Positions 26,547-35,710 of a stretch of 64,000 bases of DNA are shown piece by piece. This stretch comes from Catalimonadaceae bacterium JC749 (lineage in GTDB: Bacteria; Bacteroidota; Bacteroidia; Cytophagales; Cyclobacteriaceae): the NCBI GenBank assembly GCA_021730635.1, contig JAJNNC010000002.1, positions 434,001-498,000 of the forward strand, written 5' to 3'. The translations under genes and the position numbers were made by a program. The notes beneath the pieces were generated by a model, which saw only the letters and a program-made list of their open reading frames with translations, was not told the DNA's origin and ran no database searches. Every line of letters starts with the position of its first letter. The stretch's first letter is position 1.

Positions 26547-27677
26547 ATGAAATTTACCTTAACAGCCCAGGATAATGCTTCCAAAGCCCGGTGTGGAGTG
26601 ATACAAACCGATCATGGCCAGATCCAGACACCCATTTTTATGCCCGTAGGGACGGCCGGTACTGTGAAAGCTGTTCATCAGCGGGAACTGGAGCAGGATA
26701 TACAGGCAGAGATTATTTTAGGGAACACTTACCATTTGTACTTACGTCCTGGTCTGCCTTTGATTGAGCGGAGCGGCGGATTGCATGGCTTCAACGGCTG
26801 GCAAAGACCGATCCTGACCGACAGTGGGGGGTACCAGGTCTATTCCCTGGCCGAAAACAGAAAGATCAGTGAGGAAGGTGTTTACTTTAAATCCCATATT
26901 GATGGTTCCAAGCATTTTTTTACACCGGAGAATGTAGTAGACATCCAAAGGAGTATTGGGGCCGATATTATCATGGCTTTTGATGAATGCACCCCTTTTC
27001 CCTGTGAGTATCATTATGCGAAAACTTCTTTGGGCTTAACCCATCGATGGCTGGAGAGGTGCTGCCAGAGAATGGATGCCACGGAGGGCAAATATGGATA
27101 TCAACAATCTCTTTTTCCGATTGTGCAGGGAAGTACTTTCAAAGACTTACGGGTACAGTCAGCCGAAAAGATAGCAGAATTGCAGCGGGAAGGTAATGCC
27201 ATCGGCGGTTTGGCCGTAGGCGAACCGGCAGAAGTGATGTATGAAATGACGGATCTGGTGTGCAGTCTGTTACCAACAGACAAACCCCGTTATCTTATGG
27301 GCGTGGGCACGCCTGCCAATATTTTGGAGTCCATTGCCTTGGGGGTGGATATGTTTGATTGTGTGATGCCTACCCGAAATGCCCGGAATGGTATGCTTTT
27401 CACTACCCAGGGCATTATCAATATCAGAAATGAGAAATGGAAAGATGATCTTTCTCCCATTGATGAAACCTTAGGAGGATATGTCAGTATATTTTATTCA
27501 AAAGCTTACCTGAGGCATCTGGTAATGGCCAAAGAAATGCTTGGCGCACAAATTGCAAGCATACAAAACCTGCGTTTTTACTTATGGCTGGTACAACAGG
27601 CCAGAGCGCATATAGCACAGGGAGACTTTGTTGTATGGAAAACTAGAATCATTCCCCAATTGATGCAAAGACTTTAG
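26547..27677 (+). CDS. tgt: tRNA-guanine transglycosylase
   Basis: Exchanges guanine-34 for preQ1 in queuosine tRNAs. TPIFMPVGTAGTVKAVH, LTDSGGYQVYSL, GGLAVGEPAEVMYEM and the nucleophile region VDMFDCVMPTRNARNG are conserved. The C-terminal zinc site of most bacterial enzymes (CxCxxC before YSRAYLxHL) is replaced by IDETLGGYVSIFYSKAYLRHL, with no Cys. As I recall, Bacteroidota Tgt proteins generally lack it. The ATG at 26547 is preferred over TTG at 26541. 376 aa. Confidence 0.96.
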   Translation: MKFTLTAQDNASKARCGVIQTDHGQIQTPIFMPVGTAGTVKAVHQRELEQDIQAEIILGNTYHLYLRPGLPLIERSGGLHGFNGWQRPILTDSGGYQVYSLAENRKISEEGVYFKSHIDGSKHFFTPENVVDIQRSIGADIIMAFDECTPFPCEYHYAKTSLGLTHRWLERCCQRMDATEGKYGYQQSLFPIVQGSTFKDLRVQSAEKIAELQREGNAIGGLAVGEPAEVMYEMTDLVCSLLPTDKPRYLMGVGTPANILESIALGVDMFDCVMPTRNARNGMLFTTQGIINIRNEKWKDDLSPIDETLGGYVSIFYSKAYLRHLVMAKEMLGAQIASIQNLRFYLWLVQQARAHIAQGDFVVWKTRIIPQLMQRL

Positions 27678-27805
27678 TCATGCTGTAAAAATATTCAGAT
27701 AACATAACGTAGCATTCTTGAATGATTTAATAGCTAAATTGTTATGCAAGAGGGAGTTCCTGATATTTTTATTCTTAGCCTGGCTCCTTAGCATCGAGTA
27801 TATCC

Positions 27806-28879
27806 ATGAAAATAATTGACAAATACATACTCAAGAAGTTTTTAAGTACTTTCTTCTTCGTCGTTTTTCTGTTGGTGTCCATTGTCAGTGTGATAGATTT
27901 TACGGAGAAGAATGACGACTTTCTCGAACACCAACTCAAAACAGCTCAGATTTTGGCCTACTACGTAGACTTTATTCCCTATGTAGCCAGCCTGATTACC
28001 CCAATTACCGTTTTCATTGCAGTCGTTTTTGTCACTTCAAAAATGGCCAGCCAAACGGAGATTATTGCTATTCTCAGCAGTGGTGTGAGCTTCAGAAGGA
28101 TGCTGGTTCCTTATTTCATCGGAGCAGTTTTTATTGCGTTGATCAGTTTCGGTCTGAATGGATGGATCATACCCAATGCTAACAAAGACCGGATTGCTTT
28201 TGAGAATAAGTATGTGAAAAGCCCTTTTTATTATGATGAGCGCAACATCCATCTGAAGATTGCCCCTGAGCTGTATGCCTATATGGAAAGATATAACAAT
28301 AGCGCGAATGTAGGGTATCGTTTTACCCTGGAAAAAATCAAAGGGAATCAAATGCTGGAAAAACTTTCAGCCAGCCGTATTGAGTGGGATTCCACGCAGG
28401 CCCGATGGCAGCTGAAAAACTGGGAACTCCATAAGTTTGACGGCTTGCAGGAATCGTTGGAAACGGGGAACGCCTTAGATACCACCCTGAACATTCATCC
28501 GAAAGACTTCAGTAGTACCTACGGCCTGTATGAAACCCTGACGCTCACCGAACTGGATCAGCATATTGAGGTTTTGAGAGAAAGAGGAGGGAACGATATT
28601 CCTATTTATCAGGTAGAAAAATACATTCGATATATGTCTCCTTTCACAGCAGTCATCCTAACCTTCATCGGCGTGATTATGTCTGCCAGAAAAGCCCGGG
28701 GAGGCTCAGGCTTTCAGATTGCGCTGGGTTTTGCCATTGCCTTTCTGTTTATCATCTTTTTTATCTTTGCCCGCAGCATCGCTGAGGCCAATAGCATGAA
28801 TCCTATGCTGGCAGTCTGGCTGCCCAATCTTATTTTTTCAATGGTAGGTTTGTTACTGTATAAGACTGTTCCTCGCTGA
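27806..28879 (+). CDS. lptG: LptF/LptG-family (YjgP/YjgQ) permease
   Basis: Inner-membrane permease of the lipopolysaccharide export ABC transporter. It has three N-terminal helices (from MKIIDKYILKKFLSTFFFVV), a periplasmic beta-jellyroll stretch (~120-260) and three C-terminal helices (SPFTAVILTFIGVIMSARKA onward). 357 aa. Whether it is LptF or LptG cannot be settled; single adjacent copy only. Its stop overlaps the next ATG as TGATG. Confidence 0.88.
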   Translation: MKIIDKYILKKFLSTFFFVVFLLVSIVSVIDFTEKNDDFLEHQLKTAQILAYYVDFIPYVASLITPITVFIAVVFVTSKMASQTEIIAILSSGVSFRRMLVPYFIGAVFIALISFGLNGWIIPNANKDRIAFENKYVKSPFYYDERNIHLKIAPELYAYMERYNNSANVGYRFTLEKIKGNQMLEKLSASRIEWDSTQARWQLKNWELHKFDGLQESLETGNALDTTLNIHPKDFSSTYGLYETLTLTELDQHIEVLRERGGNDIPIYQVEKYIRYMSPFTAVILTFIGVIMSARKARGGSGFQIALGFAIAFLFIIFFIFARSIAEANSMNPMLAVWLPNLIFSMVGLLLYKTVPR

Positions 28880-29790
28880 TGAGTCTCTTCAAACATTATT
28901 TCCATCTGCATTTCATCATACTGATTTGGGGTTTTACGGCTGTTTTGGGTCTGCTGATTTCTATTCCCGTCGTGGAAACTGTCTTTTACCGTACCCTCAT
29001 TGCCGCTGCTGTCTTAGGGGTTCTTTTGTTGTACAGACGAAGAAATTTTTATCTGGGGAGACAGCAAATTCTGCAGATTTTAGGAACAGGAAGCCTTATT
29101 GCCGCCCACTGGATCCTTTTTTTTGGCGCTGCCAGGGTGGCGAATGCTTCTGTCTGTCTGGCAGGCATGGCGACCTGCTCACTCTGGACCAGCCTGCTGG
29201 ATCCACTCATGAGTCGCCGGAAGTTTCAGTGGTATGAGTTGTGGCTGGGGCTAATGGTCATCGTAGGGTTGTATATTATTTTCCGCTTTGAGTTCAACCA
29301 TGCATTGGGGTTAACCATGGCTGTCCTATCTGCCTTATTGGCCTCAGTGTTCACCATTATCAATAGCCAGTTTACCCGGCACCATAATCCCTATATGATT
29401 ACATTTTATGAAATGATAGGGGCTTGCCTCAGCATCGTGCTCTTTTTTCCTTTCTATAAAGCCTTTATGAGCGAAGAGGGTATACTGTATCTGGTGCCCT
29501 CACTCGGCGATTGGGGATATTTACTGATCCTTTCGCTGGTGTGCACTGTTTATGCTTATTCGGCTTCGGTAGAATTGATGAAATATATTTCTGCTTTTGC
29601 CATGAACCTAACCACCAATATGGAACCTGTTTATGGAATCATACTGGCGGTCCTTGTTTTTGGTGAGAAAGAGCAAATGACCCCTCAGTTTTATCTGGGC
29701 ACAGCCATCATTTTGTTATCCGTACTGGCATACCCAGTCATTCATCAATACCGCCGCAAAAGAAGGGTGAAAACAGAAATGGCACAATAG
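28879..29790 (+). CDS. EamA-type (DMT superfamily) permease
   Basis: 303-aa ten-helix transporter with two EamA repeats; the second closes with TNMEPVYGIILAVLVFGEKE, the family signature. It is translationally coupled to the LptF/G-type gene through TGATG. It is distinct in sequence from the permease at 25542. Substrate unknown. Confidence 0.9.
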   Translation: MSLFKHYFHLHFIILIWGFTAVLGLLISIPVVETVFYRTLIAAAVLGVLLLYRRRNFYLGRQQILQILGTGSLIAAHWILFFGAARVANASVCLAGMATCSLWTSLLDPLMSRRKFQWYELWLGLMVIVGLYIIFRFEFNHALGLTMAVLSALLASVFTIINSQFTRHHNPYMITFYEMIGACLSIVLFFPFYKAFMSEEGILYLVPSLGDWGYLLILSLVCTVYAYSASVELMKYISAFAMNLTTNMEPVYGIILAVLVFGEKEQMTPQFYLGTAIILLSVLAYPVIHQYRRKRRVKTEMAQ

Positions 29791-29812
29791 TACGGCTGGC
29801 AGAAATAAAAAA

Positions 29813-29861
29813 GCTGTCGATCCGAGATAATGCTCCCTGTGGATCAACAGCCGTTATTTTT
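29813..29861. terminator. Bidirectional intrinsic terminator
   Basis: GCTGTCGATCC (29813-29823) pairs with GGATCAACAGC (29841-29851), an 11-bp stem that includes one mismatch/wobble. A T-run follows on the plus strand (29855-29862) and an A-run precedes it at 29806-29812. It sits between the convergent EamA and topA genes and can serve both. Confidence 0.8.
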
Positions 29862-29875
29862 TTGGTAAGAACCCG

Positions 29876-32209
29876 TTACTGCTTTGCTTTTCGTTTGCCT
29901 CTTCCCTTCCCTTTTTTCTCCGGTGCTTTTTCTGCCAGTTCCAGGCATTCCTGTAAGGTAAGTTCTTCTGGTTTTTTACCTTTGGGAATTTTAACATTCT
30001 TGCTACCCGCTTTGATGTAAGGCCCGAATCTTCCGTTGAGCACCTGCACATCCGGATTTTCATCAAACACTTTGATAAACTTTTCAGATTCCGCTTTTCG
30101 TTTGGCCTCTATGAGTTCAATGGCACGATCCATATCAACCGTGAGCGGATCATCTTCCTTGGTGAGCGAATAAAACTTGCTTTTATGCCGAATGTAAGGC
30201 CCGAACCTGCCCACAGCGGCCGTCATCGTTTCACCTTCATACGCTCCGATTTCTCTGGGCAGCTTGAATAGCTCAACGGCTTCTTCCAGGGTGATGGTTT
30301 CTAAAAATTGCCCATTGCGCAGACTGGCGAATTTTGGTTTTTCCTCTCCTTCGGTTTCACCCATCTGTATCATAGGACCAAAACGGCCCAGTTTGGCATA
30401 CAAAGGCTGGCCTGTGGCTGGGTCTTCTCCAATCAGGCGTTCGTATTTCACTTTGGAACGGTCTACCTGCTCGGTACTTTCTACCTGGGGATGAAACTGA
30501 TCGTAGAATTCTTCAATCATCCGGTCCCACTGTTTCTTCCCCTGGGCAATTTCATCAAATTCCTTCTCTACCTCCGCCGTAAAGGAATAATCCACCACAT
30601 TGGCAAAGTATTCTATCAGAAAGTCATTGACCAGCATGGCAATGTCGGTAGGAAACAGTTTTTTCTTTTCCGTGCCAACTGTTTCGGTGAGCACTTCTTC
30701 CTTGATGTTGTTAGAAGGCTTCTGTAGCGTCAGTTCTTTAAACTCTCTGTCGGTGCCAGGACGATCTTCTCTGACAATGTACCCTCGTTTCTGAATGGTG
30801 GAGATCGTAGGGGCATAGGTAGACGGACGGCCAATGTTCATTTCTTCCAATTGCTTGACCAGGCTGGCTTCCGTATAGCGGGGAGGCTGACGGGTGAAAG
30901 TCTGGCGGGCGCTCATCTGATTTAGATGGAGAACCTGTCCTTCCTTCAGCGGAGGTAGCATCCCTCTGCTTTCCTCATCCTGATCCTCATCATCAGTAGA
31001 TTCTATATACACTTTTAAGAAACCTTCAAACTTAATGACCTCGCCGGTAGCAATCAGTACCTGGGGCACGGTGGAAATATCGATGGTGGCTGTCGTTCTT
31101 TCAATTTGCGCATCGGCCATCTGGGAAGCAATGGCACGCTTCCAGATCAGTTCATAGAGCCGTTGTTCATTACGGTCACCGGTGACTTCTTTAGTGGAAA
31201 AGTCAGTAGGGCGGATCGCTTCGTGGGCTTCCTGTGCCGACTCTGATTTGGTTTTATATTGCCGGGTCTGTACAAAATTATCACCATAGCTTCGGCTGAT
31301 TTCCCGGCTGGCTCCTTCTATGGCTTCTTGCGACAAATTGATAGAATCTGTCCGCATATAACTGATTTTTCCTGCCTCATACAGCTTTTGCGCCAGCGTC
31401 ATGGTTTGGGATACGGAAAAACCCATTTTCCGGGAGGCCTCCTGCTGTAAGGTAGAAGTAGTAAAGGGAGGTGCCGGCGATTTCTTGACCGGTTTTTTCT
31501 CCAGTTTCTGAATGGTAAACTTGGCGTTTTTACAAGCTTCCAGAAAGTCGCGGGCCTCTTGTTCAGTATCAAATTTCTTGGGTAAATCAGCTTTTAAGAC
31601 ACTTCCATTGTCCAGTTTAAAGAGAGCTACTACTTTGAAAGAAGATTTTGGGGTGAAATCCTGTATTTCTCTTTCTCTTTCCACGACCAACCGGACAGCC
31701 ACAGATTGTACTCTGCCGGCAGAGAGTCCTCTTTTTATCTTTTTCCAAAGGACGGGAGAAAGCTCATAACCGACCAGGCGATCTAAAATCCGGCGTGCCT
31801 GCTGGGCGTTGACCAGGTCCAGATCAATACCCCTGGGTGTTTGAATAGCATTAAGAATAGCTTTTTTAGTGATTTCCCGGAATACAATTCTGCGGGTATT
31901 TCCCTCATTCAGTTTTAGCACTTCTTTCAAATGCCAGGAAATAGCTTCCCCTTCCCGGTCATCGTCACTGGCCAGGTAGATCAGCTCAGCATCTTTAGCA
32001 AGTTTTTTAAGCTGGGCAATGACTTCTTTTTTATCGGGAGATATTTCATAAGTAGGTGTAAAACCATTTTTGATATCAACGCCCGTTTCTTCCTTGGGCA
32101 GATCCCGTATATGACCAAAACTGGAAGCCACCACGAAATCTTTTCCTAGGTATCCTTCTATGGTTTTTGCTTTGGCCGGGGACTCAACTATCACTAAATT
32201 TTTGGGCAT
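29876..32209 (-). CDS. topA: DNA topoisomerase I
   Basis: Type IA topoisomerase that relaxes negative supercoils. The Toprim start is NLVIVESPAKAKTIEGYLG, with the acidic DDDREGEAISWH. The catalytic Tyr is in ISYMRTDSINLS, and GRPSTYAPTISTIQKRGY is conserved. 777 aa. The C-terminus has three repeats of the GRFGPxI type (LGRFGPMIQ, VGRFGPYIR, NGRFGPYIK) in place of Cys4 zinc fingers, then a Lys/Arg-rich tail for DNA binding. Confidence 0.97.
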   Translation of the reverse strand: MPKNLVIVESPAKAKTIEGYLGKDFVVASSFGHIRDLPKEETGVDIKNGFTPTYEISPDKKEVIAQLKKLAKDAELIYLASDDDREGEAISWHLKEVLKLNEGNTRRIVFREITKKAILNAIQTPRGIDLDLVNAQQARRILDRLVGYELSPVLWKKIKRGLSAGRVQSVAVRLVVEREREIQDFTPKSSFKVVALFKLDNGSVLKADLPKKFDTEQEARDFLEACKNAKFTIQKLEKKPVKKSPAPPFTTSTLQQEASRKMGFSVSQTMTLAQKLYEAGKISYMRTDSINLSQEAIEGASREISRSYGDNFVQTRQYKTKSESAQEAHEAIRPTDFSTKEVTGDRNEQRLYELIWKRAIASQMADAQIERTTATIDISTVPQVLIATGEVIKFEGFLKVYIESTDDEDQDEESRGMLPPLKEGQVLHLNQMSARQTFTRQPPRYTEASLVKQLEEMNIGRPSTYAPTISTIQKRGYIVREDRPGTDREFKELTLQKPSNNIKEEVLTETVGTEKKKLFPTDIAMLVNDFLIEYFANVVDYSFTAEVEKEFDEIAQGKKQWDRMIEEFYDQFHPQVESTEQVDRSKVKYERLIGEDPATGQPLYAKLGRFGPMIQMGETEGEEKPKFASLRNGQFLETITLEEAVELFKLPREIGAYEGETMTAAVGRFGPYIRHKSKFYSLTKEDDPLTVDMDRAIELIEAKRKAESEKFIKVFDENPDVQVLNGRFGPYIKAGSKNVKIPKGKKPEELTLQECLELAEKAPEKKGKGRGKRKAKQ

Positions 32210-32424
32210 TTCTCGCAGTTTTTTGCTCTGTTAAACATCAAATTTTGCTGAATGTTAACTAAACAACATTCATTTATAGTTTAATGATCTTAGATTAAAC
32301 TATCTTTATGTCCTGAATTTTATTGCAGCAAATGTTTTACCGATCATAGGAATTTTTCCTAAAGTGGTAATATCTGACCGCAAATAAAAATAAATGTGCT
32401 CTCTTTAACACTTATTTCATAAAA

Positions 32425-32925
32425 ATGGTTAAAAATTTATTTCTTATCAGACATGCTGAATCTGCTGAACCCTCAGCCAATCAGAGAGATATAGAACGGG
32501 AACTGACGCCTAAAGGTTATCGCGATGCACCCAGGGTAGGGCGGTATCTTTTTGAGCAGCAATGGCTTCCTGACGTAATATTATCCAGTTCGGCACAACG
32601 GGCAGTTGCCACCGCTGAACTCCTGGCAGAGCAATTAAAGTTTGATACCAGTAAGATAAAATATTCGGAAGATGTGTACCAAGCCTCAGTGCGGAGTTTG
32701 CTGAATATCATTGCAGAACAAAAAGACATGTATAACCAAATCATTGTCGTAGGCCATAATCCCGTGCTCACTTATCTGGCTGAGTATCTCAGTGGAGAAG
32801 AAATTGGAAATATGGTAGCCTGCGGAGTGGCACATATTCAGTTTGAGATTGAGAGTTGGGCAGAAGTATCAAAGGATAATGCTAAGCTGATATCTTATAA
32901 AACACCGGAAAATATGACTATTTGA
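32425..32925 (+). CDS. sixA: Phosphohistidine phosphatase SixA-like
   Basis: Histidine-phosphatase superfamily protein of 166 aa with the catalytic LFLIRHAES (His10) and the second His in VVGHNPVLTYLAEY. It removes phosphate from phosphohistidine in phosphorelay or PTS proteins in known relatives. First of a likely three-gene run with the holin-4-like and VTT proteins. Confidence 0.88.
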   Translation: MVKNLFLIRHAESAEPSANQRDIERELTPKGYRDAPRVGRYLFEQQWLPDVILSSSAQRAVATAELLAEQLKFDTSKIKYSEDVYQASVRSLLNIIAEQKDMYNQIIVVGHNPVLTYLAEYLSGEEIGNMVACGVAHIQFEIESWAEVSKDNAKLISYKTPENMTI

Positions 32926-32976
32926 TCTGGTTTCTGAGAACCATTACTTGTCAAACAGCTTAATCTTGTCTTTCTG

Positions 32977-33309
32977 ATGTTCTTACTTCAACTCTTGGTG
33001 AATGGAGTGGCCGTATTTGTGGCTGCTTATCTGCTAAAAGGAGTATATGTTAAAAACTTTTTTCATGCGCTGCTGACTGCCCTGGTCCTGGCCCTGGTTA
33101 ATGCGCTGATCCGTCCCATACTTCTAATTCTTACCATTCCGATCACCCTGATTACTTTAGGGCTTTTTATCCTGGTGTTAGATGCTTTGCTGTTGATGTT
33201 AGTAGATAAAATCTTGCCGGGGTTGAAAATTAAGAACTTTGGCTGGGCTTTTCTTTTTTCTATTGTATTAGCCCTTATCAATTCAATTTTATCCTGGATA
33301 TTCTTGTAA
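32977..33309 (+). CDS. Phage-holin-4-family-like membrane protein
   Basis: 110-aa protein that is almost entirely hydrophobic, with four predicted helices. ALVNALIRPILLILTIPITL and the closing ALINSILSWIFL are typical of the widely distributed Phage_holin_4_2 family (YvlD-like). Despite the name it is not a sign of prophage. Function unknown. Its stop directly abuts the next ATG. Confidence 0.85.
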   Translation: MFLLQLLVNGVAVFVAAYLLKGVYVKNFFHALLTALVLALVNALIRPILLILTIPITLITLGLFILVLDALLLMLVDKILPGLKIKNFGWAFLFSIVLALINSILSWIFL

Positions 33310-33882
33310 ATGGAATGGAATGAAAAAACAAGATTCTTCCTAAAAAACCTGCTGCAAGGTGTGATGTGGCTTACGTTGCTGGTTGTTGCTTTTCTTATCC
33401 TGAAAAACAGGCTGGATGTGGACTATGTGGCATGGCTGTCGCCCATCTACGAAAGTCCGGCCTGGGTTTATCTTATCTATTCTGCTTCAGAGCTTTTTTT
33501 CGGCATCGTACCTCCTGAAATTTTTATGATATGGGGGTTGAGATCGGGTAACATTATTCATTATGCACTGATTGTTTTACTGCTGGCCTGTATTTCATAC
33601 TGTGCTGGTGTTGTTGGCTTTTTTTTTGGTGCTTACCTGAACCGTACCACACTATTCAAGAAGCTGAAAAGAAAGGTGTTTGGGAAATATGAAAAATACC
33701 TGACCCGCTTTGGTGCATTTTTAATCGTGGTGGCAGCACTGACACCCATTCCTTTCTCAGGGGTCAGTATGCTTATTGGTTCTGTACATTTTCCATGGCG
33801 AAAATATTGTCTTTTTGCCCTCACCCGGTTTTTGCGGTATGGTGTTTATTCTTTCGTAATCTGGAAGGCCAATATGTTGTAA
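33310..33882 (+). CDS. VTT/SNARE-associated-type membrane protein
   Basis: 190-aa integral membrane protein of the DedA/YqaA-like VTT group. It shows the re-entrant region FFGIVPPEIFMIWGL and the motif ALTPIPFSGVSMLIGSVHFPWRKY, where an Arg-bearing helix follows. Relatives move or scramble lipids; here that is inference only. Starts at the base after the holin-like stop, so it is cotranslated. Confidence 0.8.
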   Translation: MEWNEKTRFFLKNLLQGVMWLTLLVVAFLILKNRLDVDYVAWLSPIYESPAWVYLIYSASELFFGIVPPEIFMIWGLRSGNIIHYALIVLLLACISYCAGVVGFFFGAYLNRTTLFKKLKRKVFGKYEKYLTRFGAFLIVVAALTPIPFSGVSMLIGSVHFPWRKYCLFALTRFLRYGVYSFVIWKANML

Positions 33883-34214
33883 GGATAGTGGCAGGCCAGG
33901 GAAGTATGGTGATTTTCCAAACAATCTTCAGGAGGCAATCTGTACCTAATAATAAGATGCGTATAGTAGGTAGTGATGGGCCAGGTGTACAAAACTACTA
34001 AAATTTTGACTGTATGGAGCCGCAACCTTCTCCAAAGTTTCAAGGTATGGGGTAGAACCAGCCCCTGTAAAAACATCAGATTTTAATTAATCCTGAAAAA
34101 ATTTTGAATCTATACAAAAACTTTGTTTGCATTTTGCAGAATTTTAAGTATTAGCAAAAACATTTTATTATTATATTTATTGATTATTAAACTTTATTTT
34201 ACATCAGTAGGTAT
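33883..34214. other. 332-bp intergenic region
   Basis: No gene or clear promoter box. A short GGGG/CCCC inverted repeat is present near 34050 but has no T-run. Confidence 0.4.
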
Positions 34215-34778
34215 ATGAGAGCTATTTGTACAATTGCTACACTTTCTACTCTTTTTCTGACAGCATGTTTGGGTTATAAAGAATTTCCTGTTGAGTCCGA
34301 CTATAGTTATTCCGGGGAGTTTAAGAAATACAAGTCTTTCAATTTTTTAGACACCCGTAGTTCAGGGCCGGATTCCAGTATGCAAAACAACATCATTGAG
34401 GATGCTATCAAAGCCAGAATGGAACTTCAGGGGTATGAATATACTACCCAGAATCCCAGACTGTTGGTCTCTTATAAGATTTTCTACGACAGCTTGTTTT
34501 TCACCGGTTATGAACAGCCGGACATAGAGCTTTTTCTGGAATACGAAGAAAATATTGACCAGGAAATGGATCCTGTCAAATACAACCTGCGGCAGGGTAC
34601 GCTGCTGGTATTGATGTATGACCGGGAACGTAAGAAATCTATCTGGCAGGGCTATGCCTCAGGTGTGTTTGGTAATCAGTATTTTGCGGATAAGCGATAT
34701 TTGCAAGGCGCTGTGAGGTCAATCTTTGACCAGTATAAGGTCTTTGCTGAAGGATTTGTAGTAGATAAGAAACGCTAA
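34215..34778 (+). CDS. DUF4136 lipoprotein
   Basis: 187-aa lipoprotein. A short signal (MRAICTIATLSTLFLTAC) ends in a lipobox with Cys18. The mature part has the DUF4136 pattern: SYSGEFKKYKSFNFLD near the start and the final KRYLQGAVRSIFDQY helix. It is exported and anchored, probably to the outer or inner membrane. No known activity. The 3' end overlaps the convergent phosphodiesterase gene by 4 bp. Confidence 0.85.
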   Translation: MRAICTIATLSTLFLTACLGYKEFPVESDYSYSGEFKKYKSFNFLDTRSSGPDSSMQNNIIEDAIKARMELQGYEYTTQNPRLLVSYKIFYDSLFFTGYEQPDIELFLEYEENIDQEMDPVKYNLRQGTLLVLMYDRERKKSIWQGYASGVFGNQYFADKRYLQGAVRSIFDQYKVFAEGFVVDKKR

Positions 34779-35710
34779 TTCTTTCTCATTACCTGCAACA
34801 CGCGGTCGGGGTAGTCGGTGATAATGCCATCTACCTTTTTTCCCAGGACCTGGCGAATGTCATCATATTCGTTGATTGTCCAGGGAATAATTTTCATGCC
34901 TTTCCCGTGTGCAAACTCGATAAGAGGCTCATTCACCAATGAGTAGTAGGGGCTATAGATTTCCGGCACGAAACCTAATCGCTCCAAATTCTTTTCGGCT
35001 GTGTCATTGTTTTCTATTAATAAAGCCAGTGGCATTTCAGGATATTTTTTTCTCATATATTGCAGAGGGCGTATGTCAAAAGATTGAATAATGATTCTGT
35101 CTGCCTGCAAATGCTTGCTTTTGATCACCTCCATCACTAATTCTACAAATTCTTCCGGTGCCGGGTGAAAGCTTCCATCGCCCTGTGGAGAAGATTTGAT
35201 CTCTATATTATCATGTATTGGGGGCAGGTGCTGCGATGTAAACTGTTGTTCTACGGTATCAAAGACGTCTGATAACAGGGGTTTATGAACGCTAAAGTTC
35301 TGTTGCTCAGGAAAACGAAGGGGCTGCTTGCTGCCACAATCGTAGCGTTGAATTTCCGCATACGCCATCTGATACAGGTTATAATCTTTGGCTTCTTCTT
35401 CCCGAATGGCACTTCCATCGGGTGCCAGGCAAATCTGGTGTGAAAGATAAGGTTCATGAGACACTACTACCTTTTTGTCCTTGGAAATTACGACATCCAG
35501 CTCGAGGGTGGTTACACCCAGTGCCAATGCCTTCAGAAAAGCAGGAATTGTATTTTCCGGCATAAGCCCTCTACAACCTCTGTGACCTTGAATGTCCAGG
35601 TCTTGTGCAGTAGCCACATGGATAGAAAAGAAAGAAATGAGAAGAATTTGTCCCCAGTTTTGTAGGGGAAACCCGTTATCGAATTTCAAAGTTAGTCTTT
35701 CCGATAACAT
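34775..35710 (-). CDS. Secreted glycerophosphodiester phosphodiesterase
   Basis: GDPD-type TIM-barrel enzyme releasing glycerol-3-phosphate from deacylated phospholipids. QGHRGCRGLMPENTIPAFLKAL gives the catalytic His and Arg-Glu-Asn, followed by TLELDVVISKDKKVVVSHEP (metal Glu/Asp and the second His). The C-terminus has TINEYDDIRQV and DGIITDYPDR. A hydrophobic segment (QILLISFFSIHVATAQ) is a signal peptide. The start is uncertain: ATG at 35731 or 35710, or TTG at 35689, which would place the signal best. All overlap the upstream gene. Confidence 0.85.
   Translation of the reverse strand: MLSERLTLKFDNGFPLQNWGQILLISFFSIHVATAQDLDIQGHRGCRGLMPENTIPAFLKALALGVTTLELDVVISKDKKVVVSHEPYLSHQICLAPDGSAIREEEAKDYNLYQMAYAEIQRYDCGSKQPLRFPEQQNFSVHKPLLSDVFDTVEQQFTSQHLPPIHDNIEIKSSPQGDGSFHPAPEEFVELVMEVIKSKHLQADRIIIQSFDIRPLQYMRKKYPEMPLALLIENNDTAEKNLERLGFVPEIYSPYYSLVNEPLIEFAHGKGMKIIPWTINEYDDIRQVLGKKVDGIITDYPDRVLQVMRKN

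Noticed and set aside
32977-33309. Phage holin as evidence of a prophage
   Set aside because: The Phage_holin_4_2-like family is common in chromosomes, and no other phage gene is present.
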